In this document: piece after piece, positions 15,855 to 21,046 of the stretch
Numbering within the stretch: position 1 is the first letter of the stretch
Layout of the letters: each line of letters opens with the position of its first letter
Source: Methanolinea sp.
Lineage (GTDB): Archaea > Halobacteriota > Methanomicrobia > Methanomicrobiales > Methanospirillaceae
Assembly (NCBI GenBank): GCA_013331225.1
Contig: DUGV01000070.1
Span: 1 to 21,046, forward strand
Reading direction: 5' to 3'
Length of the DNA: 21,046 nucleotides
Notes under the pieces: model-generated
Told to the model about the DNA's origin: nothing
What the model saw: only the letters and a program-made list of their open reading frames with translations
Databases searched by the model: none
Position numbers and translations under genes: made by a program

Positions 15855-17522
15855 ATGACCACGATCCTGATCACCGAAGACGAGCAGGTCGTTGCCGAAG
15901 ACCTGAGAATAACCCTCGAAGGGTTTGGCTATGCGGTTGCAGGTGTGGCGGCGACCGGTGAAGCAGCGATCCAGGTTGCGGAGGCGGCCAGGCCTGATCT
16001 CGTGCTGATGGATATCTACCTTGCCGGTGAGATGACCGGCATCGAGGCTGCAGAGGTGATCCGGTCACGCCTTGACATACCGGTCATCTTCCTGACCGCA
16101 TATTCAGACAGCGAGATCATCGAGGAGGTCAGGAAGACCGGCCCGTATGGATACCTTCTGAAACCTTTCAACGAGCAGGAGATGTATATCACCATCGAGG
16201 TCGCGCTCTTCCGGCACTCGATGGACCGGGCACTTCGCGAGAGCGAGCAGCGGTACCGGCTCTTCGTGGAGCACTTCCAGGGGGTAGCATTCCGCCTCTC
16301 CATGGATCTCGAACCCGTCTTCTATCATGGGGCGCTCTCGCTGATCACGGGGTATACCGAGGCCGAGATCAAGGCAGGGAAGCCTCCATGGGATACGCTC
16401 GTGCACCCGGATGATCGTGGCCTGTATGAAGGGGAGATGCAGAAGGCGAGGACAGTTCCCGGCTACACCAACGAATTCCAGTTCAGGATCATCCACCAGC
16501 AGGGGGCGATCCGCTGGATACAGGCATTCATCCAGAATGTTGTTGATGCAAGGAACACGCCTCTCTTCATCCAGGGATCCCTCTATGATATCACCTCCAA
16601 AGTCGAGGCCGAGGAGAGGCTCCGGGCCTTGAACGAGCAGCTCGACGACCTGGTGAAGAAACGGACCATGGACCTCGAGACATCCAACCGAGAGTTGTAC
16701 CTGAAGAACCGTGCACTCCAGGTCACCACGGCAGGTACCCGGGCGCTTGTGGTGGCGGGAGGCGAGGATGAACTGCTTGCCATCATCACCAGGATCGTCG
16801 CATCATCAGGCGCGTACCGGGCGCTCTGGATAGGAACACTCGACGAGCATGGCACAGTCCGTTCGCAGGCTGCCTTTGGGGATACCTCCTGCAGCTTCCC
16901 TGAGCCGCCGTACGCCCTGGACGCGCTTCCCCCCTGTGTGCAGGAGGCACTGAAAAAGGAAGTGGTCACGGTGATGGGGGAATGTAAAGACGATTGTGAA
17001 CACTGCACATGGAACTGCATGGGAAGGGAGGAGCAGGGGCTGGTCGGACCGCTGCCTTCCACCACCCGGATGCTGGGGGGGATCTTCGCCGTGCTCCCCC
17101 CTCACCTTGTGCCGGATGCGCCTGAGATCACGCTCTTCCGGCAGATGGCGCAGGAGCTCTCTTTTGTAATCGGGTATCTCAGGGCAGGAGACCGGGAGAA
17201 GATGGCCTTCGAACATATCACGCGGATCCTCGAGCAGCTTGCGACCCTGAACGACCAGATCCGAAACCCGCTCCAGGGGATCGTCGGGTATGCAAGCCTC
17301 GACGAAGACCCCCGCTCCAAAAAGATCATCGACCTCTCCTTGCAGATCAACGAGATCGTCGAGAAGCTGGACAAGGGGTACCTCGAGTCCAAAAAAGTCA
17401 GGAGTTACCTTGAGCGCCACGAGAGGATCTCCCCCGCCCCCACTGGGAAGAAGGAGCACGCGGGCCCGAGACGAAACGCTGCCAGGGCATCTCCGTATCG
17501 GTACCAGGAGCACAGATGGTGA
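15855..17522 (+). CDS. Receiver-PAS-GAF protein with His-less kinase-like C-terminus
   Basis: This is a 555-residue soluble protein. Residues 3-120 are an intact receiver (phospho-acceptor Asp53 in LVLMDIYLAGEMTG; KPFN motif). A PAS domain spans about 130-247, followed by a coiled coil (248-290). A GAF-like domain (about 291-446, with YRALWIGTLDE) carries a Cys cluster C377-X3-C381-X2-C384-X3-C388. Residues about 450-520 resemble the two helices of a kinase dimerisation domain, but the H-box reads NDQIRNPLQ, with Asp467 where the phospho-His would be, and no ATPase domain follows. It therefore cannot be an ordinary kinase and may be a phosphorylation-controlled adaptor. The last 30 residues are basic and look disordered. 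AGGTG lies 5 nt before the ATG. Its stop overlaps the next receiver gene by 7 nt. Similar IRNPLQ helices occur in other methanogen regulators, as I recall; their role is not known to me. Confidence 0.9.
   Translation: MTTILITEDEQVVAEDLRITLEGFGYAVAGVAATGEAAIQVAEAARPDLVLMDIYLAGEMTGIEAAEVIRSRLDIPVIFLTAYSDSEIIEEVRKTGPYGYLLKPFNEQEMYITIEVALFRHSMDRALRESEQRYRLFVEHFQGVAFRLSMDLEPVFYHGALSLITGYTEAEIKAGKPPWDTLVHPDDRGLYEGEMQKARTVPGYTNEFQFRIIHQQGAIRWIQAFIQNVVDARNTPLFIQGSLYDITSKVEAEERLRALNEQLDDLVKKRTMDLETSNRELYLKNRALQVTTAGTRALVVAGGEDELLAIITRIVASSGAYRALWIGTLDEHGTVRSQAAFGDTSCSFPEPPYALDALPPCVQEALKKEVVTVMGECKDDCEHCTWNCMGREEQGLVGPLPSTTRMLGGIFAVLPPHLVPDAPEITLFRQMAQELSFVIGYLRAGDREKMAFEHITRILEQLATLNDQIRNPLQGIVGYASLDEDPRSKKIIDLSLQINEIVEKLDKGYLESKKVRSYLERHERISPAPTGKKEHAGPRRNAARASPYRYQEHRW
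17507..17510 (+). promoter_or_regulatory. Shine-Dalgarno GGAG for the terminal receiver gene, inside the upstream gene
   Basis: GGAG lies 5 nt before the ATG at 17516, within the coding end of the receiver-PAS-GAF gene. It supports ATG 17516 and translation coupled to the upstream gene. A GTG immediately after it (17519) in the same frame is a less likely start. Confidence 0.6.
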
Positions 17523-17881
17523 CCATTGCCATCGTGGATGACGACCCCTATATTGTGGAGGTATTCGCAGTCACATTCGAGCATGCCGGCCATTCTGTCC
17601 TCCCGTTCACCGATCCCCAGGAAGCGCTGGAAAAGCTCCCGCACCTCGCTCCGGATATCATCCTCCTCGACCTGATGATGACCCCCATCACCGGGTTGCA
17701 GTTCCTCGACGAATGGCGGAAGCTCGAGTCGCTGCGGGACGTCCCGGTTATCATCCTTTCCGCCTGGGACGTCTCATCCGAAGACAGGGAGAAGTATGCA
17801 TCTGTCATCGCCCGGGTCATCCGTAAGCCGATATTGCCGCGGGCGCTCCTCGAGACGGTAAGGGAACTCTGTCCGGGATAG
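17516..17881 (+). CDS. Receiver-only response regulator
   Basis: This is a 121-residue single receiver. Key residues are Asp8/Asp9, phospho-acceptor Asp52 in IILLDLMMTPITG, Ser82 in the Thr/Ser position (VIILSAW) and Lys104 in the RKP motif. The MMxPxxG loop after the active site is typical of a receiver subgroup common in methanogens. There is no output domain. It overlaps the receiver-PAS-GAF gene by 7 nt (ATGGTGA), so the two are probably made together and may interact. It is the last + strand gene of the signalling island, and the next gene is convergent. No kinase lies directly next to it, so its phosphate donor may be one of the HisKA_2 kinases upstream or a kinase elsewhere. Confidence 0.92.
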   Translation: MVTIAIVDDDPYIVEVFAVTFEHAGHSVLPFTDPQEALEKLPHLAPDIILLDLMMTPITGLQFLDEWRKLESLRDVPVIILSAWDVSSEDREKYASVIARVIRKPILPRALLETVRELCPG

Positions 17882-18094
17882 CGGAAGTGCCGGCCGCTGC
17901 CATGGTATCCTGCAGAAGGATGGATTTCATGGCCCAAAGGACAGAAGCGCGTGGCAAGGCATGGCCCTTCATAGCACTCCATTACCGCAGTCCCGCGGGA
18001 TCTGTGGGGAAAATGAACCGGGTGTCCTCGAAGAGCGCACGGGCACGGAAGCGATTTTGATTAGGAAACGGGGAGACATTCGCGGATTGTTCAA
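17882..18094. other. 213-nt convergent intergenic region
   Basis: This lies between two genes that end towards each other, so transcription from both sides should stop here. I see no strong hairpin plus T-run terminator; the only short T runs are around 18054-18058 and in the last bases before the minus-strand stop. A perfect 10-bp palindrome lies at 17991-18000. An open frame of 46 codons (17920-18060) crosses the region but has no supporting features. Confidence 0.4.
17991..18000. repeat. Perfect palindrome TCCCGCGGGA
   Basis: This 10-bp sequence equals its own reverse complement and lies in the convergent gap. Its CCCGCGGG core is repeated at 18976-18983, on the other side of the minus-strand PAS gene. 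It could be a protein binding site or a short stem, but GC-rich DNA makes such cores fairly easy to find by chance. Confidence 0.4.
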
Positions 18095-18712
18095 TTACTC
18101 CCTTGTGATGAACGCCTTGTAGGACTCTGGAATCTCCTCGCGTCCCTCTGCAATTGCCCTCTGGATATCAAGGAGGTTCTCAAAGATCTGCGCCAGGCGC
18201 TGTGCCTCCACCTGCAATTCCGCCTGGAGAATCCCGGACCCTGCAGGAATATCGTCCACCCTTCCGGCGAGATCTTCGAGGTTCTGTTTCACAAGGAGGA
18301 GGGGCTCCCGGATCCGCATCACGGTCTCGTCGATGTAGCCGATCATCGCACACCTCCTCTCTTCTGCAATCTTCCTGTCCCGGTTGTCGATGAAACTCTC
18401 GATGATCACCTCCTTTTCTCCCAACCGTGCCTTTGTTGCGGTCTTCAGGATGGGGACCTTCTCCCCGTCCCGGTTGATAAGTACCCGTTCTGCATTGTCG
18501 ATCTCCTGGCCAAGGTCCGTGATCGGGCATCTGCCCTTCTCCGCGGGACAGATGAACTGGTGGCAGATTCTCCCGACAACTTTATCACGCTTGTGTCCCA
18601 TCAGGGCAGCAGCATTGGGATTGACGTCAAGTATGGTATGGTCCAGCGGGTCGATGATCACGATCCCCGTCTGGATTCTCTCAAAAATTTCGTGAAGGTC
18701 CTCTCGCTCCAT
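18095..18712 (-). CDS. PAS-domain protein with Cys-rich motif and kinase-like helical C-terminus lacking His
   Basis: This is a 205-residue soluble protein and the only minus-strand gene. A PAS domain occupies about 5-115 (GIVIIDPLDHTILDVNPNAA, then LINRDGEKVPILKT). Inside it lies the motif CHQFICPAEKGRCPITD, with Cys50, Cys55 and Cys62; this pattern recurs in a subset of bacterial and archaeal PAS domains and suggests a metal or redox function. Residues about 117-195 are helical and align loosely with a kinase dimerisation domain (MRIREPLLLV), but no His stands at the acceptor position and no ATPase domain follows. The start ATG at 18712 has GGGAG 6 nt upstream on the minus strand (18719-18723). 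It is convergent with the signalling island and divergent from the PhoU-like gene, so it is probably a single transcription unit. A redox- or metal-sensing adaptor is an inference. Confidence 0.88.
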   Translation of the reverse strand: MEREDLHEIFERIQTGIVIIDPLDHTILDVNPNAAALMGHKRDKVVGRICHQFICPAEKGRCPITDLGQEIDNAERVLINRDGEKVPILKTATKARLGEKEVIIESFIDNRDRKIAEERRCAMIGYIDETVMRIREPLLLVKQNLEDLAGRVDDIPAGSGILQAELQVEAQRLAQIFENLLDIQRAIAEGREEIPESYKAFITRE

Positions 18713-18881
18713 TCCATGCTCCCTTGAGAGGTATTGGTGGGGGGAGAGGTAATAGTGCTTTGCTTGAGTAAGAATGGAAATGCACGTTGCCGCGAGGACG
18801 TCCGCAAGGGTTGCAGGGAAAAGATAAAATCAGGGGATGAGCGAGACACAGGCAATGCGTTCCCGGTGATTCATGGGCCGT

Positions 18882-18908
18882 CCTGCGGGGGTGATCCCAC
18901 CGCACAGG
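18882..18908. repeat. Imperfect inverted repeat (possible hairpin)
   Basis: The arms are CCTG-CGG-GGG and CCC-A-CCG-CA-CAGG around a TGAT loop. That gives ten base pairs interrupted by a 1-nt and a 2-nt bulge. It lies in the middle of the divergent gap. It could be an operator or an RNA stem, or chance in GC-rich DNA. Confidence 0.3.
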
Positions 18909-18962
18909 TCACCTCCCCTCCTGTCCCGGGTCCCCTCCGGATTCTCAATAGTGATATGTGGA

Positions 18963-18983
18963 AAAGGCCTTTATTCCCGCGGG
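18963..18983. repeat. Two adjacent perfect palindromes in the divergent promoter region
   Basis: AAAGGCCTTT (18963-18972) is followed after 3 nt by CCCGCGGG (18976-18983). Both are perfect palindromes and both touch the candidate TATA element of the PhoU-like gene. That placement would suit a repressor site. The second core also occurs at 17992-17999. Confidence 0.4.
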
Positions 18984-19071
18984 CTGAAAAGGAGATTAAC
19001 GTGATATCCGGAAATACATGGAAAGGGCCGGGTGGTGCCAGTCGGGAGAAGGATGTCATGAAGAGGAAACC

Positions 19072-21015
19072 ATGCCTGCAAAGAAGGAGATCATAGAAGA
19101 GCTTGGTGAGGAGGGGCTGATCCTTCCCACCCTGGTCAACAACGCCCTTGCGGCTAACGACCGGATCAAGTATCTCTTCACCCTCCTCCAGGCAGCCCGG
19201 TCCAGGGCCGAGAACCCGCATGCCGATTTTTCCAGCTTGCGGGTGGAAAGGGAGGCTGCGGGGATAGGGACGACTGTCTACGACAGGGTGGTGGCCGAAT
19301 CGGAGTCAGCAGGAGAAGGAGTCGTTCGCATCCCCCACTCCGCGCAGCTCTTCGGGGAGGTGAGGTCAAATCTCCTGGAGATGGCGACACCCCTCCTGTC
19401 CCGCGACGACGACGATGCTCATACGATCAGGGAACGACTGCAAGCCCTTGAACAGCGCATTCCTACTGGCGAGGGAGACCTCGCGGAGAAGGCAGCAATC
19501 GACGCGATCACCGAGGGCCAGAGCGGAGACGGCGACAGCGTCCACCTCCTGGTGATGGACATGCACCGTGCCTTGAACAGGCTCCAGGGCGATCTCGCAA
19601 GCGAGGTGATCGACGGGGCCATGACCTACCTCCTTGACGAGGGGGACCAGGAGATCGTCCGTGCCTTCATGTCAGGGGTCCGGCGCACTGCACCCCTGAA
19701 GTTCGATCACCCCGGCCTTGGGACCACCGCGACGAGGAACGGCCCAAGACTGATCCTCCAGAACGATATCGGGATGACCGATGCCCACGTGCTGGTGATC
19801 AACATCGAGGGCCTGACCGCGACCATCATCTATACCGACATCCACATGCCGAGGCTGCAGTTCTTCCAGGGACTCTTCGAGGGCAAGGGGGTCAGGTGGG
19901 GCGACACGCTCTCGAAGAAGGGAGCGCAGACCTTCGAGAAGAAGATCTACCACCTCTCAACGGGAACCTATACCGCGTCCGGGAATGATGACCTTGCGAG
20001 GTTCCTCTCCTTCGCAGGGTCGCGCCTGGTCTTCCTGATCGACTGGAACCGCGCCCGGAAGAGGCTGCGGAACTTTCTCCTCACCAAGGACGCGGTTTCG
20101 GTCCTGAAATGGGCCGCGGACAACGACGTCGGGCACATGGGGTTTTTGCTTCTCGGCGGGGAGAAGATGATCTACGACGCGATGGAGATGTCATCCCGCG
20201 TCCCCATGCGGTACGGGGAACCCCTCCACCAGATCCTCGGGCGCGAGAAGAGTATCGAGTATTTCCAGTGGGTGCTCCGGGTCTCCGCGACCGGTCTCCT
20301 CGCAAACAAGTCGCGCCTCCTGGTCCAGGACGAGATCAAGGCAGAACTGCTCCGCTACTTCCGGTCGGCGCACGAGAACCTGATGGAGATCTGCGAGGAG
20401 CACGCGACTCTTACGATCAGCGTGGCAACGGTTGTCAGGGAGGCGCTGCAGCATATCCAGATGGGGGGAGACGTCTCCTTCATCGCGAGGAGCGCACAGA
20501 GGGCGAAGAAATGGGAGAGCGAGGCGGATCTCGCAGTCACCAAGGTGCGGACCCTCTCCCGGAGGATCGAGAATGCCGACTTCTACTCGGCCCTCATATT
20601 CACTGCGGATGACGCGCTTGACTTCCTGGAGGAGGCCTCCTTCTTTGTGACACTCATCCCGTCCGTCACGTTCTCGAGGAAGATCAACCAGTCGCTCGTG
20701 GAGATGGCCGAACTCGCGGAGAGGAGTGCCCAGGAGTTCTTAAAAGCGCTGATCGCCTCGCAGTACGTCTACAAGGGGTACAGCAGGGATGACATGCAGG
20801 AGTTCCTCCAGGCGATCGACCATGTCCTCTCCCTCGAGCACCAGTCGGACGAGGCCCTCCGCCTCGCCCAGAAGACCATCCTCGTGGAGTCGCGGGACTG
20901 GAAGGAGATGCAGGTCTATGGCGACCTTGCCCGGACCATCGAGGAGTCCACGAACTCCCTGATGAAGGCGGCATTTCTCCTCCGCGACGACATCATGGAG
21001 AGGATGAACCGGTGA
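19072..21015 (+). CDS. Uncharacterised protein with C-terminal PhoU/DUF47-like domain
   Basis: This is a 647-residue soluble protein from ATG 19072, which has GAGG at 19063-19066. The frame opens upstream at ATG 19018, but those 18 residues look non-coding. The C-terminal 200 or so residues (about 440-647) are all helical and match the PhoU/DUF47 pattern in two repeats. One has WESEADLAVTKV (Glu484, Asp486) and ADDALDFLEEASFF; the other has LEHQSDEALRLAQ and LARTIEESTNSLM. PhoU-like proteins regulate phosphate uptake and bind metal clusters through E/D-rich helices. Residues 1-200 are mostly helical and charged. Residues about 205-430 are mixed alpha/beta (LILQNDIGMTDAHVLVINIEG, TDIHMPRLQFFQGLF, LLLGGEKMIYDAM) and I do not recognise them. 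DUF47 proteins are usually about 210 residues, so this is a large extension. A gene starting 15 nt downstream is probably co-transcribed. Its function is unknown. Confidence 0.88.
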   Translation: MPAKKEIIEELGEEGLILPTLVNNALAANDRIKYLFTLLQAARSRAENPHADFSSLRVEREAAGIGTTVYDRVVAESESAGEGVVRIPHSAQLFGEVRSNLLEMATPLLSRDDDDAHTIRERLQALEQRIPTGEGDLAEKAAIDAITEGQSGDGDSVHLLVMDMHRALNRLQGDLASEVIDGAMTYLLDEGDQEIVRAFMSGVRRTAPLKFDHPGLGTTATRNGPRLILQNDIGMTDAHVLVINIEGLTATIIYTDIHMPRLQFFQGLFEGKGVRWGDTLSKKGAQTFEKKIYHLSTGTYTASGNDDLARFLSFAGSRLVFLIDWNRARKRLRNFLLTKDAVSVLKWAADNDVGHMGFLLLGGEKMIYDAMEMSSRVPMRYGEPLHQILGREKSIEYFQWVLRVSATGLLANKSRLLVQDEIKAELLRYFRSAHENLMEICEEHATLTISVATVVREALQHIQMGGDVSFIARSAQRAKKWESEADLAVTKVRTLSRRIENADFYSALIFTADDALDFLEEASFFVTLIPSVTFSRKINQSLVEMAELAERSAQEFLKALIASQYVYKGYSRDDMQEFLQAIDHVLSLEHQSDEALRLAQKTILVESRDWKEMQVYGDLARTIEESTNSLMKAAFLLRDDIMERMNR

Positions 21016-21030
21016 AGTGAGGAAGAGGTG

Positions 21031-21046
21031 ATGGCAGCAAAACCAT
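21031..21046 (+). CDS. Start of a downstream gene (first codons only)
   Basis: An ATG at 21031 follows the PhoU-like gene by 15 nt and is preceded by GGAAGAGGTG (21021-21030), a plausible ribosome binding site, though close to the start. A GTG at 21028 in the same frame is an alternative. Only five complete codons (Met-Ala-Ala-Lys-Pro) are visible, so the product cannot be named. The spacing suggests an operon with the PhoU-like gene. Confidence 0.45.

Larger units (their letters stand above)
18713..19071. promoter_or_regulatory. 359-nt divergent intergenic region with candidate promoters for both neighbours
   Basis: This gap separates the start of the minus-strand PAS gene from the start of the PhoU-like gene, so it should hold promoters for both. 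On the + strand, GGAAAAGG followed by CCTTTATT (about 18960-18975) resembles a BRE/TATA pair; it would leave a leader of about 70 nt. On the minus strand, an AT-rich stretch reading TTTTATCTTTTCC (about 18814-18826) is a weaker TATA candidate about 100 nt before the PAS gene. The gap also holds two palindromes (18963-18983) and an imperfect hairpin (18882-18908). Frames crossing it show no protein-like features. The promoter calls come from inspection only. Confidence 0.4.

Noticed and set aside
17920..18060. A 46-residue open frame on the + strand in the convergent gap, with AGAAGG just before its ATG
   Set aside because: It is short and basic, has no recognisable motif, and its third-position base use is less biased than in neighbouring genes. 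Not enough evidence for a gene.
19018..19071. Upstream extension of the PhoU-like protein to ATG 19018
   Set aside because: The 18 extra residues (Gly-, Cys- and Glu-rich) look non-coding, and ATG 19072 has GAGG at a suitable distance.
18734..19096. A 120-codon + strand open frame across the divergent gap
   Set aside because: It runs through both promoter candidates and the palindromes, overlaps the PhoU-like gene start, and has no protein-like pattern.

Overview
This window looks like part of the chromosome of a methanogenic archaeon, most likely of the order Methanomicrobiales. That assignment is inferred from protein style, not from a marker gene. It has a MEDS-domain histidine kinase, very long chains of PAS domains, HisKA_2-type kinase cores built on an [11 protein letters not shown] motif, small receiver-only proteins, moderately high G+C coding sequence, and frequent ATGA-type gene overlaps with archaeal GGAGG-like ribosome binding sites. 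I see no rRNA, tRNA, CRISPR array, insertion sequence or clear phage gene.

About 85% of the window is one dense two-component signalling island on the + strand (1-17881). It opens with the end of a HisKA/HATPase kinase (1-672). This is followed in overlapping or near-overlapping order by a receiver-only regulator (669-1061), a receiver-HisKA-HATPase hybrid kinase (1058-2305), an Rcp1-type receiver (2331-2786) and a roughly 1,820-residue kinase with a degenerate receiver and 11 PAS domains (2798-8263). Next come a MEDS-PAS-PAS kinase (8333-10486) and a membrane-anchored kinase with seven PAS domains and one GAF domain (10545-14765). The latter is translationally coupled to a receiver-GAF protein (14762-15742). 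A receiver-PAS-GAF protein with a kinase-like but His-less C-terminal helix pair (15855-17522) overlaps a last receiver-only gene (17516-17881).

Seven receiver domains are present, yet none is joined to a recognisable DNA-binding domain. The cluster therefore looks like a sensory phosphorelay that ends in protein-protein interactions or in a regulator encoded elsewhere. The three HisKA_2 kinases share nearly the same catalytic core and linker but carry different sensory front ends, which points to duplication and domain shuffling.

At the right end, a minus-strand PAS protein with a Cys-rich motif (18095-18712) lies tail-to-tail with the signalling island. It is divergent from a 647-residue protein (19072-21015) whose C-terminus resembles PhoU/DUF47 and whose long N-terminal part I do not recognise. 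The 359-nt divergent gap between them holds two closely spaced perfect palindromes and an imperfect hairpin. A further gene appears to start at 21031 and runs off the window.

The least conventional elements are the pseudo-receiver of the giant kinase, the two proteins with kinase-like dimerisation helices that lack both the phospho-histidine and the ATPase domain, the Cys clusters in a GAF and a PAS domain, and the PhoU-like fusion.
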